This document shows positions 1 to 7,796 of a stretch of 45,109 nucleotides of DNA, one piece after another. Made by a program: the position numbers and the translations under genes. The notes beneath the pieces were generated by a model, which had not been told where the DNA came from, did no database searches, and saw only the letters and a program-made list of their open reading frames with translations. The DNA is from an uncultured Clostridiaceae bacterium (GTDB lineage Bacteria; Bacillota; Clostridia; TANB77; CAG-508), in the NCBI GenBank assembly GCA_946628065.1, contig CAMOWC010000011.1:1-45109 (forward strand), given 5' to 3'. Numbering within the stretch: position 1 is the first letter of the stretch; each line of letters begins with the position of its first letter.

Positions 1-51
1 GCACTTGGCAACCTCCTTTTCGATTCCGCATAATAGAGCTATTACCCAAAC

Positions 52-77
52 AAAAAAGCCATAGCTATGCTATGACT
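52..77 (-). terminator. Intrinsic terminator of the tRNA operon
   Basis: On the minus strand a 9-bp stem (AGTCATAGC paired with GCTATGGCT, one G-T pair) with a 3-base loop is followed by six T. It lies just downstream of tRNA-Phe. Positions 1-51 hold nothing I can assign. Confidence 0.85.
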
Positions 78-82
78 CTTTA

Positions 83-158
83 TGGTGCCTAGACGCGGAA
101 TCGAACCACGGACACGGGGATTTTCAGTCCCCTGCTCTACCAACTGAGCTATCTAGGC
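83..158 (-). tRNA. tRNA-Phe (GAA)
   Basis: The minus strand folds as a full cloverleaf starting GCCTAGATAGCTCAG. The anticodon loop is CTGAAAA (anticodon GAA), the T-loop is GGTTCGATTCC, and the acceptor stem closes with an encoded CCA at 83-85. It is the last of three co-oriented tRNAs. Confidence 0.96.
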
Positions 159-171
159 ATATACAAAAAAA

Positions 172-248
172 TGGCGACCTGGAACGGGCTCGAACCGTCG
201 ACCTCCGCCGTGACAGGGCGGCGTTCTAACCAACTGAACTACCAGGCC
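172..248 (-). tRNA. tRNA-Asp (GTC)
   Basis: Minus-strand cloverleaf beginning GGCCTGGTAGTTCAG, anticodon loop CTGTCAC (anticodon GTC), T-arm GGTTCGAGCCC, encoded CCA at 172-174. It is the middle gene of the tRNA-Val/Asp/Phe cluster. Confidence 0.96.
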
Positions 249-261
249 GTAAATAAAAAAA

Positions 262-337
262 TGGTGGGCGCAATAGGACTCGAACCTATGACCCCCTGCT
301 TGTAAGGCAGATGCTCTACCAGCTGAGCTATACGCCC
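262..337 (-). tRNA. tRNA-Val (TAC)
   Basis: Minus-strand cloverleaf beginning GGGCGTATAGCTCAG, anticodon loop CTTACAA (anticodon TAC), T-arm GGTTCGAGTCC, encoded CCA at 262-264. It is first in the cluster, directly behind the promoter at 357-385. Confidence 0.96.
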
Positions 338-356
338 ATTTCTTGTGACAATGATT

Positions 357-385
357 AGTATACTAAATTAAATGCTAAAAGTCAA
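357..385 (-). promoter_or_regulatory. Promoter of the tRNA cluster
   Basis: Read on the minus strand: -35 TTGACT (380-385), 17-base spacer, -10 TATACT (357-362), pointing at tRNA-Val. It is divergent from the promoter at 417-445. Confidence 0.8.
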
Positions 386-416
386 TAGCTTATTTGAAAT
401 TTTTAAAAAAATTTTC

Positions 417-445
417 TTGTGCGATTTACAAACATATGCTATACT
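417..445 (+). promoter_or_regulatory. Promoter of the Thg1-like gene
   Basis: -35 TTGTGC (417-422), 17-base spacer, -10 TATACT (440-445). Transcription would start near 452 and give a leader of about 135 bases containing the palindrome at 536-562. Confidence 0.65.
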
Positions 446-535
446 AAAACTGATATGTAATATTGTTTGATTGAACGAAAGTTCACGATATTGTATTTTA
501 TAGAACTAATGAAGATTAGTTTATTACATATCATA

Positions 536-562
536 ATTAGGAGAAGACTATCTTCTCCTAAT
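536..562 (+). promoter_or_regulatory. Perfect palindrome in the Thg1-like gene leader
   Basis: A perfect 12-bp inverted repeat (arm ATTAGGAGAAGA) with the 3-base loop CTA. The left arm contains an AGGAG sequence that could be sequestered. It has no T-run after it, so it is not a typical terminator. It lies 10 bases upstream of the likely RBS AAGGG at 573-577 and may be a translational switch or protein-binding site. Confidence 0.5.
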
Positions 563-586
563 AGTATATATAAAGGGATAGTAGAT

Positions 587-1255
587 ATGTGGAATAATTA
601 TTTTTGGAACATTCAAAAAAAATACAGTATGAGGGTGTCACAAAAAATGCCACTAGTAATAAGACTTGATGGCAAAGATGCAACGAAAAACAAAGAAATT
701 AATTTACTTGACAAAAGTGAAACAGGTTTTTTGGGAGCATTAATAAAAAGTGCATATTATTTTTCACAAAAATATAAATGCTATGCGGTAATTGGATCAG
801 ACGAAATAAGTTTTATATGTGAAAATCCTATGGATATTATTTCAGATATGGGGTCAGATAAAAGCCCTCATTCAAACGAAATAATATCAGTGTTTTCTCA
901 GTTCTTTTTTCAATACTTTAATCATTTTGACCATCACAAAATTGTGTATTGGCATGCTAAATGTTTTTCTATACCAAAAGAAAAAGTAATTTCATATGTT
1001 AAATACCGTTCAAGAATTATTGAAAACGTATTAGTTACATATTTCTTAAAAAGAAATGGCAAAAGAATGGGAAATATTAAAATAGAAGAAAAACTTAAAG
1101 CTTGCGAACTAATTGAAGGATACAAAGAATTTCAAAAATATAAAAATGGATTATTGTATTATTGTGGAGAAGAAATAAGCTTAGATGACTTTTTAAAAGG
1201 GAAAATAGTTACCAAAGAAAATGATGTAAATGACATGTTTTCAGAAATTATTTAA
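587..1255 (+). CDS. Thg1-like protein (tRNA 3'-5' polymerase family)
   Basis: A 222-residue protein that resembles tRNA-His guanylyltransferase and its bacterial Thg1-like relatives, which add nucleotides in the 3'-5' direction to tRNA 5' ends. Seen: VIRLDGKDATK (D28) matches the first metal-binding motif, GSDEISFI (D72, E73) matches the S-D-E metal motif, and WHAKCFSIPKE followed by RSRIIENVL matches the later conserved blocks. Start: the open frame extends upstream to 467, but ATG 587 is preceded at good spacing by AAGGG and lies after the promoter and hairpin. It stands next to, and divergent from, a tRNA cluster, which suits a role in tRNA 5'-end repair. The actual substrate cannot be inferred. 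Family assignment is from motifs only. Confidence 0.72.
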   Translation: MWNNYFWNIQKKYSMRVSQKMPLVIRLDGKDATKNKEINLLDKSETGFLGALIKSAYYFSQKYKCYAVIGSDEISFICENPMDIISDMGSDKSPHSNEIISVFSQFFFQYFNHFDHHKIVYWHAKCFSIPKEKVISYVKYRSRIIENVLVTYFLKRNGKRMGNIKIEEKLKACELIEGYKEFQKYKNGLLYYCGEEISLDDFLKGKIVTKENDVNDMFSEII

Positions 1256-1265
1256 GCTTTTGGTG

Positions 1266-1294
1266 TTGACAAAAACCAATATAAATGCTAAAAT
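1266..1294 (+). promoter_or_regulatory. Promoter of rplU-rpmA
   Basis: Consensus -35 TTGACA (1266-1271), 17-base spacer, -10 TAAAAT (1289-1294). Confidence 0.85.
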
Positions 1295-1299
1295 AATTA

Positions 1300-1398
1300 T
1301 CTGTAACCGCTTAATAACGGTGCATAAATGTTAGTGCAATAATCTAACTACCGATATAAAAGGTTAGCGAGTATACGAAAAAGGGAGGTGCTTTCACA
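1300..1398 (+). promoter_or_regulatory. L21 ribosomal protein leader RNA
   Basis: About 100 bases of structured leader between the promoter and rplU. It contains AACCGC...ACGGTG and CTAAC...GGTTAG pairings, ending in GGGAGGTG, the rplU RBS. Position and content match the autoregulatory L21 leader known upstream of rplU in Firmicutes. I did not test it against the covariance model. Confidence 0.6.
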
Positions 1399-1860
1399 AT
1401 GTATGCAATTATAGAAAGCTGTGGAAAGCAATACAAAGTAGCAGAAGGAGATGTTGTATTTTTTGAAAAACTAGATGCTGAAGAAGGTAAAAAAGTTACT
1501 TTTGATCAAGTAGTTCTAGTTAGCGAAGAAGATGGAAAAGTACAAATAGGAAATCCTTATGTTAAAGGTATTAAAGTAGAAGGAAAAGTAATTTCACATG
1601 GTAAGGCAAAGAAAATTCTTGTATTCAAGTACAAAGCAAAGAAAAACTATAGAAGAACACAAGGACATAGACAACCATATACTAAAGTTGAGATTACAGG
1701 TATAAAGACTTCAACTGCTAGAAAAGCTGCAGAAAAAGAAGAAACAGCTGAAGCAACTGTAGAAACTAAAAAAGCAGCAAAAGCTGAGAAAACTACAGAA
1801 ACAAAGAAAACAACAAAAACAGCAGAATCAAAAAAAGAAGTTAAAACAGAGAATAGATAG
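1399..1860 (+). CDS. rplU: 50S ribosomal protein L21 with Lys/Thr/Glu-rich C-terminal tail
   Basis: Large-subunit protein that binds 23S rRNA. The N-terminal ~103 residues ([14 protein letters not shown]..., [19 protein letters not shown]) are a full L21. The remaining ~50 residues are an unusual low-complexity tail of K, T, E and A ([16 protein letters not shown] and similar), about half again the normal family length. Codon use in the tail matches the body. The RBS is AGGGAGGTG. It is first in the rplU-rpmA operon. In most Firmicutes a Prp cysteine protease gene sits between rplU and rpmA; here only 45 bases separate them and there is no prp. Confidence 0.95.
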   Translation: MYAIIESCGKQYKVAEGDVVFFEKLDAEEGKKVTFDQVVLVSEEDGKVQIGNPYVKGIKVEGKVISHGKAKKILVFKYKAKKNYRRTQGHRQPYTKVEITGIKTSTARKAAEKEETAEATVETKKAAKAEKTTETKKTTKTAESKKEVKTENR

Positions 1861-1905
1861 GTTTTAGAGAAATTTGAATAGTTGATTGAAAGGAGTGAAT
1901 TTGAG

Positions 1906-2175
1906 ATGGCACATAAAAAGGGTGGCGGAAGTACTAAAAATGGTCGTGAGAGTGAGTCAAAACGTTTAGGTACAAAAAGAGCCGATGGCCAATTCGTTTT
2001 AGCCGGAAACATTCTAGTAAGACAAAGAGGAACAAAAATTCATCCAGGAACAAATGTAGGTATCGGAAGTGACGATACATTATATGCATTAGAAAGTGGA
2101 AAGGTAAAATTTGAGAGAAAAGGTAGAGACAAGAAACAAGTAAGTGTCTATCCAGTAGAAGAAGTTAAAGCATAA
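1906..2175 (+). CDS. rpmA: 50S ribosomal protein L27, no cleavable N-extension
   Basis: 89-residue L27, near the peptidyl-transferase centre of the 50S subunit. ATG 1906 follows AAAGGAG at 1889-1895 and the protein begins [13 protein letters not shown]. Firmicute L27 proteins usually carry an N-terminal extension ending in a phenylalanine-containing site cut by Prp; here the mature-type N-terminus is encoded directly, agreeing with the absence of prp from the operon. The open frame extends to 1882, but that start would precede the RBS. Confidence 0.96.
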   Translation: MAHKKGGGSTKNGRESESKRLGTKRADGQFVLAGNILVRQRGTKIHPGTNVGIGSDDTLYALESGKVKFERKGRDKKQVSVYPVEEVKA

Positions 2176-2184
2176 GCTTTTAAT

Positions 2185-2219
2185 AGAGCAAGGAAACACA
2201 TCCTTGCTCTTGTTTTTTT
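2185..2219 (+). terminator. Terminator of rplU-rpmA
   Basis: 10-bp stem AGAGCAAGGA / TCCTTGCTCT with a 6-base loop, then TGTTTTTTT. Confidence 0.92.
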
Positions 2220-2232
2220 GTTATTATTACTG

Positions 2233-2238
2233 TATAAT
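2233..2238 (+). promoter_or_regulatory. -10 element of trpS
   Basis: TATAAT directly after the rpmA terminator; the -35 is weak. No T-box features were seen in the short 24-base gap before the RBS. Confidence 0.55.
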
Positions 2239-2267
2239 TAAAGGGTGTCCGAAGGGAGGCTTTTAAA

Positions 2268-3281
2268 ATGGATCAAAAAAAGCGTATTTTAACAGGTGAT
2301 AGACCAACAGGGAGATTACATATTGGCCATTATTTTGGATCGTTAAAAACAAGAGTGGAGCTTCAAAATAGCGGTAAATATGATCCATATATATTAATTG
2401 CAGATGTGCAGGCTTTAACGGATAATTTTAACAATCCGGAAAAGGTTAGAAAAAATATAAGAGAAGTTGTATTAGACTATTTATCAGTGGGAATTGATCC
2501 TAGTAAGTCCACTATATTTATACAATCAATGATTCCGGAAGTTGCGGAATTAACTGTTTTTTATTCCAACTTAGTTACAATTAGTAGACTTCAAAGAAAT
2601 CCAACAGTAAAAACAGAAATTGCACAAAAAAAAGATATTTTTGGAGAAAGTGTAACATACGGCTTTTTAGGATATCCAGTAAGCCAAGCTGCAGATATTA
2701 CAGCATTTGAAGGAACTGCAGTACCAGTAGGAGAAGACCAACTTCCGCTTATTGAGCAATGTAAAGAAATAGTAAGAAAATTTAACAGTATATATGGAGA
2801 TGTATTAATAGAACCAGAAGCTATTTTATCAAAATATAAAAGAATTAAAGGATTAGATGGAAATGATAAAATGGGCAAGTCTTTAGGAAATGCCATATAT
2901 TTATCTGACACAGCAGAAGAAGTAAATAAAAAGGTTATGAATGCAGTTACAGATCCAAATAGAATAAGAAAAGACGACTTAGGAAATCCTAATATATGCA
3001 TGGTTGCTTATTATCACAATTTATTTAGTGACCCTGCAGATGTTAAGAACATTTGTGACGAATGCAGAAGTGGAAAAAGAGGATGTGTAACTTGTAAGAA
3101 ACAATTATCCGAAAACATTAATATGGTCCTAAATCCTATTAGAGAAAAAAGAAAATACTATGAAGAAAGACCTGAACTTGTTGATAATATTCTGATAGAA
3201 GGAACGAAAAAGGCTCAGCAAACAGCAAAAGAAACAATGGAAAAGATAAAAAAAGCAATGAAATTAAACTATTTTGAATAA
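2268..3281 (+). CDS. trpS: Tryptophanyl-tRNA synthetase
   Basis: Class I synthetase of 337 residues, normal for bacterial TrpS, charging tRNA-Trp. Seen: HIGH signature at residues 18-21, KMGKS (KMSKS-type loop) at 201-205, and GEDQ at the substrate pocket. RBS GGGAGG upstream of ATG 2268. A Cys cluster CDECRSGKRGCVTCKK occurs near residue 270. It may be read through with obg, 33 bases downstream; no terminator separates them. It contains no in-frame CGG. Confidence 0.97.
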   Translation: MDQKKRILTGDRPTGRLHIGHYFGSLKTRVELQNSGKYDPYILIADVQALTDNFNNPEKVRKNIREVVLDYLSVGIDPSKSTIFIQSMIPEVAELTVFYSNLVTISRLQRNPTVKTEIAQKKDIFGESVTYGFLGYPVSQAADITAFEGTAVPVGEDQLPLIEQCKEIVRKFNSIYGDVLIEPEAILSKYKRIKGLDGNDKMGKSLGNAIYLSDTAEEVNKKVMNAVTDPNRIRKDDLGNPNICMVAYYHNLFSDPADVKNICDECRSGKRGCVTCKKQLSENINMVLNPIREKRKYYEERPELVDNILIEGTKKAQQTAKETMEKIKKAMKLNYFE

Positions 3282-3302
3282 TCAAAATATTACACTTTTT
3301 AA

Positions 3303-4586
<1,284 letters not shown>

Positions 4587-4602
4587 AAATAAAAAACAAA
4601 AA

Positions 4603-4638
4603 CTTTTGTTTGACAAACAAAAGAATTTATGATAGTAT
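4603..4638 (+). promoter_or_regulatory. lexA promoter with an overlapping palindrome
   Basis: -35 TTGACA (4610-4615), 17-base spacer, -10 TAGTAT (4633-4638). The -35 lies inside a perfect 10-bp palindrome with one central base (4603-4623, arms CTTTTGTTTG/CAAACAAAAG). An operator over the -35 would suit LexA autorepression, but the sequence is not the Bacillus-type GAAC-N4-GTTC box, so the binding protein is an inference. Confidence 0.6.
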
Positions 4639-4669
4639 GTTTACAAATATTAATTAGGAGTTGATGTTT

Positions 4670-5326
4670 GTGAGAAGAAAAGACCCAAACGAGCTAAATA
4701 AAAGAGAAAAAGCAATATTAAAATTTATTGAAAAGCAAGTTGCAATAAATGGATATCCACCATCTGTTAGAGAAATTGGAAAGGCAGTTGGCCTTAAATC
4801 AACAGCTACAGTACATACGTATTTAGCTGGGCTTGCAACAAAGGGATATATATCAAAAGAAAATCAGAAAGGAAGAACTTTAAAATTACTAAAAGGTGGA
4901 CAATACGAGAATCAAACCAAAATAGAAGAAAAGACAGCATATAGTGGAAAAGAATTAGTAGATGTTCCTGTAATAGGGAAAATTACTGCAGGAGAACCAA
5001 TACTTGCAGTTGAAAACATAACAGATACTTTCCCAATTCCTGTAGACTTTGTAGGAAATAGTGAGAGCTTTATGCTTACAGTAAGAGGAGAGAGTATGAT
5101 AGAAGCTGGTATTCTTGATGGAGACTACATACTAGTAAAAAAACAAAATACAGCGAATAACGGACAAATTGTAGTTGCTTTAATTGGAGAAGAGGCTACA
5201 GTTAAAACATTTTATAAAGAAAAAGATCATATTCGCTTGCAACCTGAAAATAGCACAATGGATCCAATAATTGTACCAAATTGTGAAATTTTAGGAAAAG
5301 TTGCTGGAGTATTTAGAAAAATGTAA
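4670..5326 (+). CDS. lexA: LexA repressor
   Basis: SOS repressor of about 218 residues. Seen: N-terminal winged helix (LNKREKAILKFIEKQV, PPSVREIGKAVGLKSTATVH), Ala107-Gly108 self-cleavage bond in ITAGEP, catalytic Ser142 in GESM and Lys179 in ATVKTF. Start: TTG 4661, ATG 4664 and GTG 4670 are in frame. AGGAG at 4656-4660 is best spaced for GTG 4670; ATG 4664 cannot be excluded. An independent promoter lies just upstream. Confidence 0.96.
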   Translation: MRRKDPNELNKREKAILKFIEKQVAINGYPPSVREIGKAVGLKSTATVHTYLAGLATKGYISKENQKGRTLKLLKGGQYENQTKIEEKTAYSGKELVDVPVIGKITAGEPILAVENITDTFPIPVDFVGNSESFMLTVRGESMIEAGILDGDYILVKKQNTANNGQIVVALIGEEATVKTFYKEKDHIRLQPENSTMDPIIVPNCEILGKVAGVFRKM

Positions 5327-5340
5327 TTTAAAAATATTAT

Positions 5341-5379
5341 AAAAAAAGTCGTAGACTAATAAAGTCTATGACTTTTTTG
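5341..5379 (+). terminator. Terminator of lexA
   Basis: Hairpin with arms AAAAAAGTCGTAGACT and AGTCTATGACTTTTTT around AATAA. Confidence 0.9.
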
Positions 5380-5401
5380 TATATTTTAACTATTTTAAGG
5401 C

Positions 5402-5407
5402 TATACT
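5402..5407 (+). promoter_or_regulatory. -10 element of the 48-residue ORF
   Basis: TATACT 13 bases before GGAGGG; a TTGTAT overlapping the lexA terminator could be the -35 but the spacing is 19. Confidence 0.4.
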
Positions 5408-5431
5408 ATTACAAACATTGGAGGGATTTAC

Positions 5432-5578
5432 ATGGATAATAAAAAAGAAAAAAAGACAAACGAAAAAACAACGAAGTACGGTGAGTTTGTATGTTCTCTA
5501 GATCACTGGCTACCAATCGAGAAGCAGAAAGAAAAAGCAAAGAAATTAGCAAAAGTAACAAAGAAAATAAAAAGATAA
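5432..5578 (+). CDS. Small lysine-rich protein, 48 residues
   Basis: A short ORF, ATG 5432 to TAA 5578, behind a good RBS (GGAGGG at 5420-5425, 6-base spacing) and a -10 box. The product starts MDNKKEKKTNEKTTKYGEF and has a central aromatic patch (CSLDHWLPIE) between two basic ends. No family is recognised. The very high Lys content and single Trp/Cys patch resemble nothing I can name. It lies alone between the lexA terminator and the ctsR promoter. Confidence 0.6.
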   Translation: MDNKKEKKTNEKTTKYGEFVCSLDHWLPIEKQKEKAKKLAKVTKKIKR

Positions 5579-5674
5579 CATAAGAAATAAAAAGATTGAA
5601 TGAAAAAAAAAGAGATATATTCTTAAATTCGGAATAAATGAAAAAAAACAGAATAAAATAATGTAAAATTGTAT

Positions 5675-5702
5675 TTGAATGTGAACAAAATTGTAGTATA
5701 AT
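5675..5702 (+). promoter_or_regulatory. Promoter of ctsR-mcsA-mcsB-clpC
   Basis: -35 TTGAAT (5675-5680), 16-base spacer, -10 TATAAT (5697-5702), directly upstream of the CtsR box. The stretch 5579-5674 is AT-rich and holds nothing else I can assign. Confidence 0.75.
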
Positions 5703-5711
5703 TAAATCGAA

Positions 5712-5734
5712 AGTCAAAGAAAGTCAAAGTCAAA
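5712..5734 (+). promoter_or_regulatory. CtsR operator
   Basis: Direct heptamer repeat AGTCAAA-GAA-AGTCAAA, an exact match to the CtsR consensus (A/G)GTCAAA-NAN-(A/G)GTCAAA, followed at once by a third GTCAAA. It overlaps the expected transcription start, so CtsR should block its own operon and heat should relieve it. Confidence 0.92.
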
Positions 5735-5752
5735 AAAAGGGGATGATGGAGC

Positions 5753-6199
5753 TTGAGAATATCAGATGTAATAGAAGATTTCATCAAAGATATGATGAAG
5801 GATGAGGACGATTTTATAGAAATACAAAGAAACGAATTAGCAGAACATTTTAATTGCGTACCATCGCAAATTAACTATGTTATAGCTACAAGATTTAGAC
5901 CTCAACAAGGATATTATGTCGAAAGCAGACGTGGCGGTGGTGGCCATATTAGAATTAAAAAAATTAGCAATAATAAAGAAAATTACTTTATGCATATAAT
6001 TACTAATATGGGAGATCAAATTACATCAAATGAAGTTGATATTCTAATTTCTAATCTTTTATCATATGAAATGATTGACGAACAACTTGCTAAATTACTA
6101 AAAGTCGCTACAAGTGACAATGTGCTCGTAGTGCCTCAGAATACAAAAGATAAACTTAGAGCAAGTATATTAAAAAATATGCTTTTAAATATTGATTAA
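5753..6199 (+). CDS. ctsR: Transcriptional repressor CtsR
   Basis: Class III heat-shock repressor, 148 residues. Seen: N-terminal winged helix (EHFNCVPSQINYVIATRF), the DNA-contacting glycine-rich wing with RRGGGGHIRI, and a C-terminal dimer/McsB-interaction domain. The start is TTG 5753 behind AAGGGGAT; no ATG lies in this frame nearby. It is first in the operon and controlled by the box at 5712-5734. Confidence 0.95.
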   Translation: MRISDVIEDFIKDMMKDEDDFIEIQRNELAEHFNCVPSQINYVIATRFRPQQGYYVESRRGGGGHIRIKKISNNKENYFMHIITNMGDQITSNEVDILISNLLSYEMIDEQLAKLLKVATSDNVLVVPQNTKDKLRASILKNMLLNID

Positions 6200-6212
6200 A
6201 GGAGTGATTTTT

Positions 6213-6770
6213 ATGAAATGTGAAAATTGTGGAGAAAATGATGCAAATGTAAGATATACGCAAATCATTAACGGAGTAAAAAAGGAGATGCAACTGTGTG
6301 ACAAATGTGCAGATGAATTGGGAATAGGGAAAATGAACATGAACTTTGACATGCCATTTGGCTTTTCTAACTTCTTTGGAGAGCTACTAAATGAATATAA
6401 TAGTGATGGATTTATGCCAACTCTAGCATTGCCTAAAACACTAAAATGCGACAGGTGTGGGTTTACTTTTGATGATTTTATAGATAGTGGAAAATTTGGG
6501 TGCCCAAGTTGCTATGATACATTCGAAGAAAGAATTGATCCAATATTCAAAAGACTTCAGGGATCAAACAGATATATCGGAAGAGGAGTAAAAAAAGCAA
6601 ATCCGGAAAACGAATTAAATATTAAGCTGGAAAAAGAAGAAACACAAAAAGAAAACAAAATTGATGGGTTAAAAAGAGAACTAAAGCAAATGATTAAAGA
6701 AGAAAAATACGAAGAGGCTGCTAAGATTCGTGACGAAATTAAGAAACTTGAAAAAAAGGAGGAAAAATAA
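6213..6770 (+). CDS. mcsA: McsA, activator of the arginine kinase McsB
   Basis: 185 residues, start ATG 6213 behind AAAGGAG (the frame is open to 6192 but that precedes the RBS). Seen: two paired CxxC zinc motifs (CENCGEN / CDKCADE, and CDRCGFTF / CPSCYDTF) and a C-terminal coiled UVR-type segment (EAAKIRDEIKKLEKK). McsA activates McsB and modulates CtsR. The stop overlaps the mcsB start by one base, indicating coupled translation. Confidence 0.95.
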   Translation: MKCENCGENDANVRYTQIINGVKKEMQLCDKCADELGIGKMNMNFDMPFGFSNFFGELLNEYNSDGFMPTLALPKTLKCDRCGFTFDDFIDSGKFGCPSCYDTFEERIDPIFKRLQGSNRYIGRGVKKANPENELNIKLEKEETQKENKIDGLKRELKQMIKEEKYEEAAKIRDEIKKLEKKEEK

Positions 6771-7783
6771 TGAACTGGTATTTACAAAGTGGAAAAGAGT
6801 CAGATGTAGTTCTAAGTACAAGAATAAGACTAGCTAGAAACTTAAAAGATGTACCTTTTGTAGGACACATGAGTAAAACTGATGCTCAAGCAGTTTTAGA
6901 AAAAATAAAATCTATTGTACCAGTTCTTGGATACGGCTTGAAATTTCTAAGACTTAAAGACATGGATAATACCACAAGGCTTAGCTTAATCGAAAAGCAC
7001 TTAATTAGCCCGGAATTCGGAGCCAACAAAGACGAAATTGGAGCAATACTTATAAATGATGAGGAAAATATTTGCATAATGGTAAATGAGGAAGACCATT
7101 TAAGAATACAAGTTTTATCTTCAGGGTTAGATTTAGAGCAAAGTTTATCGCTAGCTGTGGAAATTGATGAAAAAATAGAAACTCTTGTAAATTATGCCTT
7201 TTCAGAAAAGTATGGTTTCTTAACAGCATGTCCAACAAATGTTGGAACAGGGATGAGAGCTTCTGTAATGGTACATTTGCCAGCATTAACTTTAACAGGA
7301 AATAGTAGAAAAGTATTAGAGGCTGCAAATAGTTTTGGAATGAATATTAGAGGCGTGTATGGAGAAGGAAGTAAATCTCAAGGTGATTTATATCAAATTT
7401 CAAATAAACAATCTCTCGGAGTTTCAGAAAAAGAAATTGTGAAGAATTTAAAAGCTATTGTAGAAAAAATAATAGAGCAAGAAAGACTAGCTAGAAAATA
7501 TTTGGGTAAAGACCAAACGGATTTGGCAGATAAAGTGTATAGAGCTTATGGTATTTTATCAAATGCAAGAAAGATTTCATCAGATGAAGCTAAAGAATTG
7601 CTTTCAACTGTAAAACTTGGGGTAGATATGGGAATACTTACCGAGATAGATGATACAAAAGTAAATAAATTGATTCTTTATACCAAACCAGCAAACTTAC
7701 AAATCAGAATAGGTAAAACATTAGATTCTTATGAAAGAGACATAAAACGTGCAGAGGAAATAAAAAGAATTATAAACGAATAG
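6770..7783 (+). CDS. mcsB: Protein-arginine kinase McsB
   Basis: 337 residues, phosphagen-kinase fold, phosphorylates arginines to tag proteins for ClpCP and inactivates CtsR. Seen: VVLSTRIRLARNL near the N-terminus, the nucleotide-binding segment CPTNVGTGMRASVMVHLP, and GVYGEGS. One-base overlap with mcsA. The ORF is intact with no in-frame CGG, unlike its neighbour clpC. Confidence 0.96.
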   Translation: MNWYLQSGKESDVVLSTRIRLARNLKDVPFVGHMSKTDAQAVLEKIKSIVPVLGYGLKFLRLKDMDNTTRLSLIEKHLISPEFGANKDEIGAILINDEENICIMVNEEDHLRIQVLSSGLDLEQSLSLAVEIDEKIETLVNYAFSEKYGFLTACPTNVGTGMRASVMVHLPALTLTGNSRKVLEAANSFGMNIRGVYGEGSKSQGDLYQISNKQSLGVSEKEIVKNLKAIVEKIIEQERLARKYLGKDQTDLADKVYRAYGILSNARKISSDEAKELLSTVKLGVDMGILTEIDDTKVNKLILYTKPANLQIRIGKTLDSYERDIKRAEEIKRIINE

Positions 7784-7796
7784 GAGATGATTATAT

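Noticed and set aside
467-586. Longer N-terminus for the Thg1-like protein
   Set aside because: It would be encoded by the palindromic leader, has no RBS, and shows no family similarity.
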